Positions 24,771 to 33,574 of a stretch of 64,000 nucleotides of DNA are shown piece by piece (position 1 is the stretch's first letter; each line of letters starts with the position of its first letter). The notes beneath the pieces were generated by a model. That model was not told where the DNA came from. It saw only the letters and a list, made by a program, of their open reading frames with translations, and made no database searches. Position numbers and translations under genes: made by a program. Source of the stretch: an uncultured Eubacterium sp. (GTDB taxonomy: Bacteria; Bacillota; Clostridia; Lachnospirales; Lachnospiraceae); assembly GCA_947642745.1 (NCBI GenBank), contig CANRTU010000008.1, positions 18,502 to 82,501 on the forward strand, read 5' to 3'.

Positions 24771-25601
24771 TTATTTAACAGCGCCAGTAATACCTTCCGC
24801 AAACTGTTTCTGTAAAATAAAGAATACAACCATTGTAGGTATGGAACAGAACAATACGCCCATCATTAATGAACCATAATCAATGGTGTAGCCGGCTGCC
24901 AGATTGGCAATCAGCATTGGCATTGTCTGTGCGGTATTTTTTGTCATAACTACCTTTGGCCATAAATATGCGTTCCAGGCGTTCATAAATGTGATAACAC
25001 CAGCTGCCGCATAAGTAGCTTTCATAACCGGCAGATACATTCTGAAAAATATACCGATCTCGGAAACCCCGTCCATCCGTGCCGCTTCCAGAATATCGAC
25101 CGGAAAACTCCTGGAGTTCTGACGGAACATCATAATCAGAAACGGCGTCGAAATAGAAGGAAGGATAAATCCCCAGACACTATTTAACAGTCCGGCATTT
25201 GAAATTAACTTAAACAACGGGATGATTGTAGCCACAGCCGGAACCATCATCGCCAGGAGCAGTATGGAAAACAGCTTATCTTTGTACTTATCATGATACA
25301 GCTCAAATCCAAAACCCGCCAGGGAACAGATAAACAACGCAATAATGGTCTGCACAATCGCATATTTAAATGAATTTGCCATAGCTCCCCATAAATCCTG
25401 CTGGTTCACCATTGTTTTGAAGTTTTCCACCGCACTGCTGCCAAAGACAATCCTGCCTCTTGCCACATCAATGGATTTATTAGTAGCGGCGGATATCATC
25501 CAGTAAAACGGAAATACAGATATGAATGATACAATTGTCAGAAATATGTAGGATGGAATTAACCTACGCTGGATCTGCGATACATTTTTCTTCTCAGTCA
25601 C
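24771..25601 (-). CDS. ganQ: ABC sugar importer permease (MalG type)
   Basis: This 276-residue membrane protein is one of two permeases of a carbohydrate uptake (CUT1) transporter. Six hydrophobic segments are visible, beginning YIFLTIVSFISVFPFYWMIS. The EAA loop reads EAARMDGVSEIGIFFRMYLPVMKA at about 190-213 (shown here for its EAA-G-P core). The ATP-binding protein is not encoded nearby, as is common when one MsiK-type ATPase serves several CUT1 systems. The start is probably the GTG at 25601 overlapping the ganP stop; another GTG at 25610 is possible. Confidence 0.9.
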   Translation of the reverse strand: MTEKKNVSQIQRRLIPSYIFLTIVSFISVFPFYWMISAATNKSIDVARGRIVFGSSAVENFKTMVNQQDLWGAMANSFKYAIVQTIIALFICSLAGFGFELYHDKYKDKLFSILLLAMMVPAVATIIPLFKLISNAGLLNSVWGFILPSISTPFLIMMFRQNSRSFPVDILEAARMDGVSEIGIFFRMYLPVMKATYAAAGVITFMNAWNAYLWPKVVMTKNTAQTMPMLIANLAAGYTIDYGSLMMGVLFCSIPTMVVFFILQKQFAEGITGAVK

Positions 25602-26496
25602 GCTTGTCACCTACTTTCATGTTAATTGCGGAAAGTACTGCTACCAGGATAAAGATGAAGAACGCCATTGCGGACGCATATCCAAAGTTCGCAACACCCG
25701 TACCAAAGGAGTTGTTATAAATAAAATGAGACATGGTGATCGTTGAATTCGCAGGCCCGCCGTTGGTCAGGTTGACGGATTCATCGAACAGCTGCAGGGT
25801 ACCATTGATAGACATGATCATGGTCATTACAATTGTCGGCCTTAACAGCGGAACCGTAATACTCCAGAACGTCCTCCAGCCGCTGGCCCCGTCAATCTTG
25901 GCTGCCTCATATACAGAATACTCAATTCCCTGCAGACCAGCCAGGAAAAACACCATGTTATATCCTGTCCATCTCCATATCAGGGCAATGATAATGACTA
26001 CTTTTGCGGAAAACGGATTACCAAGAAAATTGTAATTCGTAGATAAGATTCCCAGTTTCATGAGAACAGTATTTACCAGTCCTTCTGTCGCAAATAAAGA
26101 TTTAAAAATCAAAGCATAGGATACCAGTGATGTTGCGCAGGGCAGGAATACACAGGTACGGAAAAATCCTTTAAATTTTAAATCCTTATTGTTCAGCAAC
26201 TGTGCCAGCAGAATCGCCAGAATCAGCATAATCGGCACCTGAATCAGCAGATATACAAACGTATTGGTAACCGACCGCATGAAAATCTGGTCTTTAAACA
26301 TTCTGGTATAGTTGTAGATAACCGGTTCCGCCCACTTCATATTAGCGCTGGGCCCTGTTTTGAATGAAGTAATTACTGCCTGGACAATCGGATAAAAACT
26401 CATGATAACAAGCAGTATCGTGGCCGGCATCAGAAAAATCCATCCTGCCCTTTCCTGTTTTGCGAGCAGCCCGCTTTTTTTCGTTTTATTCCCCAA
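25594..26496 (-). CDS. ganP: ABC sugar importer permease (MalF type)
   Basis: The 300-residue permease pairs with the MalG-type gene, which it overlaps by a few bases. Six membrane segments are visible (first GWIFLMPATILLVIMSFYPI). The EAA motif is at about 205-225 (YEAAKIDGASGWRTFWSITV). The start codon is TTG at 26496, placed eight bases after a strong AAAGGAGGG; no ATG fits. Together with the binding protein it would import galacto-oligosaccharides. Confidence 0.9.
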   Translation of the reverse strand: MGNKTKKSGLLAKQERAGWIFLMPATILLVIMSFYPIVQAVITSFKTGPSANMKWAEPVIYNYTRMFKDQIFMRSVTNTFVYLLIQVPIMLILAILLAQLLNNKDLKFKGFFRTCVFLPCATSLVSYALIFKSLFATEGLVNTVLMKLGILSTNYNFLGNPFSAKVVIIIALIWRWTGYNMVFFLAGLQGIEYSVYEAAKIDGASGWRTFWSITVPLLRPTIVMTMIMSINGTLQLFDESVNLTNGGPANSTITMSHFIYNNSFGTGVANFGYASAMAFFIFILVAVLSAINMKVGDKRD

Positions 26497-26588
26497 TTTT
26501 CAGCCCTCCTTTTTATTATTAAACGGGGAGCCAGACGTACCGATTCCCCGTTTTATAATATTTACCAGACTTCTGGTTCAGTAAGTCT

Positions 26589-27959
26589 TTAGTTACCCAT
26601 GCTAAAGTTCAGCTGTTCTTCCGCATTCTTTAACTCTTCTTTCAGATCCGCACCATTCTGGGCATTGATAATTGCCGAACCGAGCATTTCACGGCAGGTA
26701 TAATGGAAATCATTCTGCTCAATGACCGGTACATGGGCGCCCATCTCCGCAATCTGCGCATAGATCGGTGTGTCGTTAAAATATTTGACACCCTTCTGGT
26801 ATACATCAGATTTGCCCGCTGAAATACAGGTTGTAACAACACCGCCGTTTTCCAGTGCGGCGTCGTATGTTTCAGTACTTCCGCCAAATGTCTTTGCCAG
26901 GAAGTCTTTTGCCAGATCCACATTTTTACAGTTGGATGTAATATACAGGGAAGAACCGCCATTGGAAGCATATCCTTCTTTGCCGCCTCCTTCAATCGTA
27001 GGCATGGAAGTAATTTCCCATTTTCCACTGTTTTCTTCTACTCTCTGGATCGTTGGAATAATCCAGTTACCATTCATGACACCGGCAACCATGTCGCCCA
27101 TAATTACCTGATTGCAATAATCATCCCAGCTGTTTGCGAAATAGAGCACATTTTTCTGGGCCATTTCCACAATAAGTTCACAAATTTTTACTAATTTTTC
27201 GTTTTCTGTAATGTAAGGTTTTCCATCTTTAAACTGGGATTCGCCTTCCGCCTGGAGCATCATATAAATAAAATCATTTCCATCACTGTTAATGGTAGCC
27301 AGGTATTTTCCTGTCTTTTCATAAACATCCTGTCCCACTTTGATAAATTCATCCCAGGAAATACCTTTCATATCATCAATAGTATATCCGGCCTCTTTTA
27401 AAAGGTCCACACGATATGCGCAGACAACCGTTCCGCCATCCAGCGGCACACCATAATGCGTTCCGTCAATTGTAGAGTAAGAAAGCTTCTCTTCGGAAAA
27501 ATCCTTCCAGTCCACATCTACATCGCCCACCGGAATCCAGGCATCCGGATAATCCGCCACATATCTTTGAATATAATGATCCTGAAACAGTACGATGTCT
27601 GGCAGGGTGCTGTAATCGCCGCCAGAACCCGCCAGCGTAACTGCCTGTTCCACATCTTTGGAACCAGACTGTTCCACTATTTCAAGTTCAAAGTCCGGGT
27701 CCACGTTTTTCTTATAATCTTCACCCGCCGCCTTGATCGCAGGAATATTAAAACTGCCGTCCCATGCGTATACAGTCAGTTTTTTGCCGCCTTCTGATGA
27801 ACCGCTGTTTCCACTATCGCCATCAGTTTTACTTTCCTCATTTCCAGAACCGCTTCCCCCACTACCGCCGGAACTGTCATCACCAGAATCTCCGCATCCT
27901 GCCAGGGCAGAAGCTGACATGACCGCAACCATCATCATTGCCAGAACTTTTCTTTTCAT
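26589..27959 (-). CDS. ganS: Extracellular sugar-binding lipoprotein of the ABC importer
   Basis: The 456-residue protein has a lipoprotein signal peptide (MKRKVLAMMMVAVMSASALA before GC, lipobox LAGC), a Ser/Gly/Asp-rich linker and a family 1 solute-binding fold (LTVYAWDGSFNIPAIKAAGEDY, then DIVLFQDHYIQRYV, and YASNGGSSLYITSNCKN in the C-lobe). It would be anchored to the outer face of the membrane and hand ligands to the two permeases. AGGGAGG precedes the ATG. It is the first gene of the importer operon and has a clear promoter at 28059-28087. The substrate is inferred from the adjacent GH42 and GH53 genes. Confidence 0.92.
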   Translation of the reverse strand: MKRKVLAMMMVAVMSASALAGCGDSGDDSSGGSGGSGSGNEESKTDGDSGNSGSSEGGKKLTVYAWDGSFNIPAIKAAGEDYKKNVDPDFELEIVEQSGSKDVEQAVTLAGSGGDYSTLPDIVLFQDHYIQRYVADYPDAWIPVGDVDVDWKDFSEEKLSYSTIDGTHYGVPLDGGTVVCAYRVDLLKEAGYTIDDMKGISWDEFIKVGQDVYEKTGKYLATINSDGNDFIYMMLQAEGESQFKDGKPYITENEKLVKICELIVEMAQKNVLYFANSWDDYCNQVIMGDMVAGVMNGNWIIPTIQRVEENSGKWEITSMPTIEGGGKEGYASNGGSSLYITSNCKNVDLAKDFLAKTFGGSTETYDAALENGGVVTTCISAGKSDVYQKGVKYFNDTPIYAQIAEMGAHVPVIEQNDFHYTCREMLGSAIINAQNGADLKEELKNAEEQLNFSMGN

Positions 27960-28058
27960 ATAAAATATCCTCCCTTATAAATATTTACTATTCAGCTGAT
28001 AATAAAACCATTCGTCATTTCAACTAATTCTTTTAACTTTTCAACCGAATTTATGGTT

Positions 28059-28087
28059 ATTATACCAAATCATTTGTAAAATAGCAA
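28059..28087 (-). promoter_or_regulatory. Promoter of the galactan importer operon
   Basis: TTGCTA (28082-28087) and a consensus TATAAT (28059-28064) are 17 bp apart, about 95 bp upstream of the binding-protein start. The 5' leader contains repeated TTTCAAC (three times within 28015-28050), with no clear dyad matching the other two operators. Confidence 0.8.
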
Positions 28088-28987
28088 GCATTTTTTCATC
28101 AAACCGCACAACTTTAATTCTCTATATTATTAACCACACACTCATAACCCTTTGAACCTTCACCTGCCTTCCGCATCCCGGATAAAGCCCGATACAGAAA
28201 TAATCATGACGCTGATGATGAAATTCCGGCCGCAAAAGTATTTATGTATGCGTCCAGACGCACAACCAGTACAGCGTTGCGGAATTAATGTTGTATTCAT
28301 TATCCATTGTTTCTCCGGCATGTAACTCCTGAAATGCCCTGCCAGCCGCTCCGCCTTTCTGTCTGATCCGGACGGGAAACACTCCGCTGCCAGCAGACTC
28401 CCCTGGTAACAGTCGCATAACATTTCCTCTATGGTCTTCTGTGGAAAAATATTCCCGGCAATCAGCCCTCCTTCGTCACTGTCGCATAGCCCCCTTGCCA
28501 GTACAAAATGTTCCGTCATAACAACGGCAAAACTGCCATCCGCCGTTAATATGACGGATTATGCGTACTTATAGTGTCTGTTATCTGCCAGATTTCTGAA
28601 ATGACATCCAGAGCGCAACCGTTTGCCTTTTTTTCAGTATACAGAATGACGATTAATACGTCAAGTACTTTTTGCAAATTATTAAATATGTACAAAACAT
28701 AGAGAAATCCATAAGCCGGAAAACACCAGTCCGGGCTTACACAGTTCAGCGTTTCCCGTCTGTTGGGGCGCAACTCCTTCGTCAGATATTTCCGGCATGT
28801 CCGCACCGGCCGGACCAGACAGATCTTATCGCAGACCTTTGTTTCCTGAAAAGCCCTCCAGATTTTGCGCAAAACTTTCTGGGAAATTCCTTATCCGGCA
28901 TACATAATGCCGGATGGTTACGAATTACAACCCGATAAAAACACTCCCACAGACCTTTGTCTGTAAAAGTTTGCCTGAATCTGCGCA
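28088..28987. other. Long degenerate spacer, possibly a decayed gene
   Basis: No gene is well supported. A minus-strand frame stays open from about 28560 to 28160 (TADGSFAVVMTEHFVLARGLCDSDEGGL and onwards to about 120 residues, shown for TEHFVLARG) without a ribosome binding site or recognised family. A second frame at 28546-28872 is similar in quality. Near 28895-28915 there is a small hairpin CCGGCAT/ATGCCGG. This could be remnants of lost genes. Confidence 0.35.
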
Positions 28988-29205
28988 ACAAATCATTCCC
29001 ATAATCTGCACTCCCCACTTTGTATCCTGAGGGGCATGATACGGAGCATTATTCCAGATTGAGTTAATGCAGCCCGCTATATCATGCCCTTTGGGTACAC
29101 CTCCTGAATCTGGAATAACTTCTCCCTATTATGCCCTTTGGTCACTAAGTGTGAAGCATCCCCTCCACAGGGTGTATTTTACAAAAAAGTATTTTGCGGA
29201 CAAGC
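28988..29205 (+). repeat. M1 MITE-like element, decayed copy
   Basis: The internal M1 blocks are present in order: AATCATTCCCATAATCTGC, CACTCCCCACTTTGTA, GGGGCATGAT, TATCATGCCCTTTGGGTAC and ACTAAGTGTGAAGCAT. The terminal inverted repeats are no longer recognisable. Confidence 0.7.
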
Positions 29206-29400
29206 TCCGGCAGTCCTTCGGGCAGCCTCATTTGTATCATAACTGGAAATATAAACTGAATGATCCGCACATGCGGACAACATCATAAAGAATCACAGAT
29301 ATTCGTTAAGAACAACAGATCATTGACCAGACTGCAAAACCCGGATACAGACCGGTCACAGGTTTTACAGCTGTATTTTTCAAATCAGTCAGTTGCGGAT
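29206..29400. other. Spacer downstream of the FAD oxidoreductase
   Basis: I see no gene and no strong terminator here. Confidence 0.35.
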
Positions 29401-30801
29401 CTATTCTGATCCGGACAGTATTCTTCCCATCAGCACACCCATTGCCGATGCCATCATAAGACCTCTCGTCCATCCGCTGGAATCTCCCAGGCAGTAAAGA
29501 CCTTTTACATTTGTTACCAGATTTTCGTCCATGCGTACTTTATTACTGTAAAATTTTAACTCTGGTGAGTACAGCAGTGTTTCTGTACCTGCAAAACCGG
29601 GTACCACATGGTCCACGGCCTGTATGAAATTAATAATATTTACCATGGCCCGGTATGGCATGGCTGCGGTAATGTCGCCTGCCACCACATCCGGCAGTGA
29701 AGGACGCACATTTGACTGGGCCAGTTCTTTCGGCCAGGTACGTTTTCCATCCAGAATATCCCCGTACCGCTGAACCAGAATCTGACCGGCTCCGAGCATA
29801 TTCGTCAGTTCACCCACCTTCTGCGCATAGGCAATTGGCTGGTTAAATGGTTCAGTAAAATTGTGTGAACACAAAATGGCAAGGTTTGTGTTATCAGATT
29901 TCAGATCTTTATAAGAATGCCCGTTCACCACCGCAAGATCATTATCATAATTTTCCTGACTCACAAAGCCGCCAGGATTCTGACAGAATGTACGCACTTT
30001 ATTTTTGAACGGTCCGGGATAACCAATGAGCTTGGATTCGTAAAGCACCTGATTGACTTCTTCCATAATCTCATTGCGCACTTCCACCCTGACGCCAATA
30101 TCTACTGTACCGGGCTTATGGGCAATATCATATTTTGCGCAAAGTGTATGGAGCCAGTCCGCTCCCCGTCTGCCGGCGGCAACGATAACATGTGGCGCCT
30201 CGTAACGTTCTCCCGTCCCACTGCCGTCTCCAGTCACAATCACTCCTTTGCAGACGTCTTCCACCATAATAAGATCCTGACAGCTGCAGCTAAACAGCAT
30301 ATCCACGCCCTTTCGCCGCAGATATGTCCCGATAGCGCCATATATATGCTGTGCCTTCTCTGTTCCGAGATGCCGGATCGGACAGTCCACCAGTTTTAAT
30401 CCGGCCTGGATGGCACGCTTTCTGATTTCCCGCACCTTTAACGGCTCGCTGATACCTTCAATATGTGTATCCGCACCAAATTCCAGATAGATCTGATCCG
30501 TGTAATCAATCAGCCGCTGTGCGGCGTCTGCTCCGACAAGCATAGGAAAATCACCGCCAACTTCATAACTGAGTGACAGTTTTCCATCAGAAAAGGCCCC
30601 GGCGCCGGAAAAGCCGGTAGTAATATTACATGGTCTGCAGTTTACACACTTTTTTGTCTGGCTTTTCGGACACTTACGCTCTTCTATGGGCCTGCCCTTT
30701 TCTACCATCAGAATCTTTTTTCTGCTTCCTTTCCGGATCAGCTCCATGGCTGTAAAAATACCAGCCGGCCCCGCACCGACAATAATAACATCATATTTCA
30801 T
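29401..30801 (-). CDS. FAD-dependent oxidoreductase with N-terminal cysteine cluster
   Basis: This 466-residue flavoprotein begins with a Rossmann FAD-binding motif VIIVGAGPAGIFTAMEL (GxGxxG at residues 8-13) and an acidic strand end (MVEKG). It then has a cysteine-rich insertion CPKSQTKKCVNCRPCN at about 44-59, with four cysteines that might bind an iron-sulfur cluster or form disulfides. FSGAGAFSDGKLSLS, VIVAAGRRG and the C-terminal GLYCLGDSSGWTRGLMMASAMG complete the FAD site. Such proteins are annotated as NAD(P)/FAD-dependent oxidoreductases of unknown substrate. GGGAGG precedes the ATG. It stands alone between M1 copies. Confidence 0.85.
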   Translation of the reverse strand: MKYDVIIVGAGPAGIFTAMELIRKGSRKKILMVEKGRPIEERKCPKSQTKKCVNCRPCNITTGFSGAGAFSDGKLSLSYEVGGDFPMLVGADAAQRLIDYTDQIYLEFGADTHIEGISEPLKVREIRKRAIQAGLKLVDCPIRHLGTEKAQHIYGAIGTYLRRKGVDMLFSCSCQDLIMVEDVCKGVIVTGDGSGTGERYEAPHVIVAAGRRGADWLHTLCAKYDIAHKPGTVDIGVRVEVRNEIMEEVNQVLYESKLIGYPGPFKNKVRTFCQNPGGFVSQENYDNDLAVVNGHSYKDLKSDNTNLAILCSHNFTEPFNQPIAYAQKVGELTNMLGAGQILVQRYGDILDGKRTWPKELAQSNVRPSLPDVVAGDITAAMPYRAMVNIINFIQAVDHVVPGFAGTETLLYSPELKFYSNKVRMDENLVTNVKGLYCLGDSSGWTRGLMMASAMGVLMGRILSGSE

Positions 30802-30880
30802 GTATTACCTCCCAGATTGCTGCTTAAACTCCGGGTAACCCGAATAACCAGATCCTGTCCCCGGAATCCGTCTGTGGCAT

Positions 30881-31026
30881 CCTGGAGCGTGTTTGAAAAA
30901 TCATTGCCATAATCTGCCTCCCCCTTAGTGCCCCAAAAGGCATGATGCGGAAAATCCATCCCACATTTCATCAACATAGTCCTGTCGGGTACACCTCACA
31001 GAAAGCATGTTTCAAACACGCTCTGG
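30881..31026 (+). mobile_element. M1 MITE-like element (about 146 bp)
   Basis: The left end GGAGCGTGTTTGAAAAATC and right end TTTCAAACACGCTCTGG are inverted repeats. Inside are the M1 blocks CCTCCCCCTTAGTGCCCC, AAAAGGCATGAT and GGGTACACCTCACA. No protein is encoded, and it lies in the spacer between the DHHW and FAD genes. Confidence 0.82.
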
Positions 31027-31102
31027 AACGCTTTACATGTCATCCGTTGATACCGGACAGCCATTTAGAACGTACCGGATTCCAATTTACCAGAGACTGC
31101 CC

Positions 31103-32263
31103 TTATTTCAGTTTGCCGATATTCTGATCCTCCATAAACTGTATACTGTTATACAAAATCAGAATATCATCCGCAGGATATACAGACAGCAGGCTCTCCA
31201 CCGGTATATTTACATATCGCAGATCAACTACTATCGTCCTCTTATAATGATTCGCCGCCAGTGGCGCAAAACAGTTTCCAAAGGAATCCTTGATAATCAT
31301 CAGTGTTTTTTTTCTTCCGGCTTTATCAGGCTGGCGGTTCTTAATGTCCACAAGCGGCTGGTTGCCGCCAAAAAATACACTGTAGGGATCATCCCCTTCC
31401 AGCATGGATTTGTCGTAAAAACTATCTGATACGGATTCTCCCATATTATAATCCAGCCGGTATCCGTCATGCTCCCTGCGCTCATACAGTGAAATTGTAT
31501 CGGCCAGACCCCCGGTGCGTACTTTTGCATAAGTCGTTCCCAGAAATGTGTCACAGACATCCGTAATGTGAAATGCTTCCGGCTCCAATGCTTTAAATCC
31601 CATATACTGTGTCCAGACCTTATATGCGTAATAGGCGCCCAGCGTGGTCCAGTGATGGTCGGTCCGGTAATAAATATACTCCCCGTTATGGGCGTCCAGC
31701 TCATCCTGAACCGGAATCTGCTGCTCCGGCGGAATCCTTTCCCCTGCCAGTTTAAAAAATCGTGCGTCTGCTGGTTCTGGCGCAAATGACGGCAGCTTAT
31801 CTTTCAATACGCTGCTTTTCGAAGGAACGAGCATCACACGGGCGCCGGGATATTTCTTCAGAAAATCCGCTGTCTGGTCCACTTTCTGCTGAACCTCTTC
31901 CCAGTCATAGTCCTGCTGCCTGTGCCGCTCCAGCAGATAGTTATCGGAACCAAAGTAAACTCCATTGGCGTCTTTTTCTCCCATCAGACGTGACATTTTT
32001 GTATGCATTGTAACAAACCCTGTCCGCCAGGGAAACTGTTCACAAAGATATTTCTCGTATGCTTTCTGAAATTTTCCATTCAGTATCCGCTTTTTCGTAA
32101 CACGGGGCCGCTTTTTTAACATACGCCGTTCCTGCGCCGAGTATGTTACATCCGGCGTCAGACGCATATAAACGCCGCACCCGGCCAGCATCAGCATTAT
32201 AAGTGCGGTAAAACACAGGAAATGAAAACGGCTTCCACGTCCTGTTTCACTTTCTTTTTTCAT
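31103..32263 (-). CDS. DHHW-family protein (AlgX/AlgJ-like SGNH fold)
   Basis: The 386-residue protein has a basic N-terminus and one hydrophobic segment (FLCFTALIMLMLAGCGV) that contains a lipobox-like LAGC, so it is either membrane-anchored or a lipoprotein facing outward. The name-giving motif TDHHWTTLGAYYAY lies near residue 200, and KDSFGNCFAPLAANHY, a GDSL-like serine block, around 325. DHHW proteins are related to AlgJ/AlgX and usually occur with an MBOAT acyltransferase to O-acetylate a polymer. No MBOAT gene is seen here. The DUF4358 gene lies immediately upstream (28 bp). Confidence 0.82.
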   Translation of the reverse strand: MKKESETGRGSRFHFLCFTALIMLMLAGCGVYMRLTPDVTYSAQERRMLKKRPRVTKKRILNGKFQKAYEKYLCEQFPWRTGFVTMHTKMSRLMGEKDANGVYFGSDNYLLERHRQQDYDWEEVQQKVDQTADFLKKYPGARVMLVPSKSSVLKDKLPSFAPEPADARFFKLAGERIPPEQQIPVQDELDAHNGEYIYYRTDHHWTTLGAYYAYKVWTQYMGFKALEPEAFHITDVCDTFLGTTYAKVRTGGLADTISLYERREHDGYRLDYNMGESVSDSFYDKSMLEGDDPYSVFFGGNQPLVDIKNRQPDKAGRKKTLMIIKDSFGNCFAPLAANHYKRTIVVDLRYVNIPVESLLSVYPADDILILYNSIQFMEDQNIGKLK

Positions 32264-32291
32264 GCATTTCCACTTTCAGAGTGCCAATCGT

Positions 32292-32879
32292 TTATTTTAA
32301 CTGTTTTTTTATAGCTTTTACTGCTTTCTTGTTCAGTTTCTGATATGCTTTAATCTTTTCCGCCTCAGTTCCTTTTTCTTCCAGACTTTTGCTGATATTA
32401 CTTAACATAATAAAGCATACATAATCACCGTTTGTATAAACCCGTGATCCCTGTATTTTCAGCATATTCATCGGATACTGCATCGTATCTTTTTTCAGTT
32501 TCTTCTGATACGCCTTCACAGCCTTCAGAATCTTTTTTCTGGAAGATGAATCCGCCGCCTTAAATATGGCAATCTCATCCACGCTGGCGCTTATTAACGC
32601 AACCTCTGCGTGGGCAGAAGAAAACCATGCGGAATCAATGCCATAACGCTGCTTAATCTCATCATTTCCAAGTTTCATCATGCTGGACAGATTTTTTCCA
32701 TATGGTTTTTTTGCCGCCTCCGCCAGAGTGGATGCTGACGGTGTGGCTGCCTGAGCTGTAATTACCGGATTGCCCGGCACTGGCGCAGATCCCTTATCAC
32801 TGGTATAAACATTTATGGAAATACTGCCGAGACTCACTGCCGTTACAAGCAAAAGCGTTATTAATCTTTTTTTCTTCAT
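32292..32879 (-). CDS. Secreted DUF4358-like protein
   Basis: The 195-residue protein has a signal peptide (MKKKRLITLLLVTAVSLGSI) and a Ser/Thr/Ala linker. A mature domain follows with YGIDSAWFSSAHAEVALISASVDEIAIFKA and a helical KKILKAVKAYQKKLKKDTMQYP segment, the pattern of DUF4358 proteins (shown here for AWFSSAHAEVAL). AGGAGG is eight bases before the ATG at 32879; the longer frame to 32999 has no such site. Family members are often found with DHHW proteins, as here, and the function is unknown. A role in modification or export of a surface polymer is an inference from the neighbour. Confidence 0.8.
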   Translation of the reverse strand: MKKKRLITLLLVTAVSLGSISINVYTSDKGSAPVPGNPVITAQAATPSASTLAEAAKKPYGKNLSSMMKLGNDEIKQRYGIDSAWFSSAHAEVALISASVDEIAIFKAADSSSRKKILKAVKAYQKKLKKDTMQYPMNMLKIQGSRVYTNGDYVCFIMLSNISKSLEEKGTEAEKIKAYQKLNKKAVKAIKKQLK

Positions 32880-33574
32880 GTTTTTGTCCTCCTGTTTTAT
32901 ATAGGTTTTTAAAACCCGTGTGTATATTCTAACATATTGTATGAAAAAAGAAAATAGCATTGTACTGGAAAGACAGACTACGCCAGATTTACCGCCCATT
33001 CACCAATACTGACCGGGCACAGAAACAGATCCACACAAAGCATCCGTAACAAAATATTCCATATTATCCGCCGGGTATCTGCGTGTTTATACACAACAGA
33101 CAGCGCCTCTGAAATAAAATATAAATAAATATGGAAATTTGTAATATGCTATGATAAACTATTATATCGACAAACAAACTGATTCATGCACCTGAGCGTT
33201 TCTTAAAATTTGTACTACATATAATTTTTCCGGAAAACATCCGGGATATTTCCAGAATTTTATATCCAGTATCCTGAAGACCCGCTGTAGTCAGAATCTT
33301 CCGGCACTTCCTGCGGAATTTCTGAATGATATGTGATTTTCCAGAAAATTCCCAGAATATTCACTGGATATATTTATCTTTCCCCGCAGGACACAATATG
33401 CCCAGGTAACAGGAAAGATATGCGGATACTGCCAAAACAGCCGGGAAAAGGCGTCCGGGATATGCGCTTATCTTCCGGCTGCCAGAATGGAAAATAACAG
33501 ATAACCATGTATTATCAGGCACCATCCGCTATATTACTAATAAAAAATAAATATAACCACAAAGGAGTATTATC
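32880..33574. other. Divergent promoter region, no gene
   Basis: This 695-bp AT-rich spacer separates the divergent DUF4358 and aminotransferase genes. The motif CCAGAAT/ATTTTCC recurs four times around 33240-33370 (TTTCCAGAATTTT, TTTTCCAGAAAATTCC, CCCAGAATATTC). No riboswitch or T-box fold was recognised. Confidence 0.4.

Noticed and set aside
24515..24829. Minus-strand ORF of 104 codons
   Set aside because: Covers a terminator and a degraded repeat; it overlaps the end of a permease gene.
28160..28872. Two minus-strand ORFs as real genes
   Set aside because: No ribosome binding sites, no family match, and surrounding sequence is degenerate. Kept only as a possible decayed region.
33000..33574. 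T-box or riboswitch before the aminotransferase
   Set aside because: No T-box AGGGTGG-like motif, specifier stem or known riboswitch core could be found in the leader.
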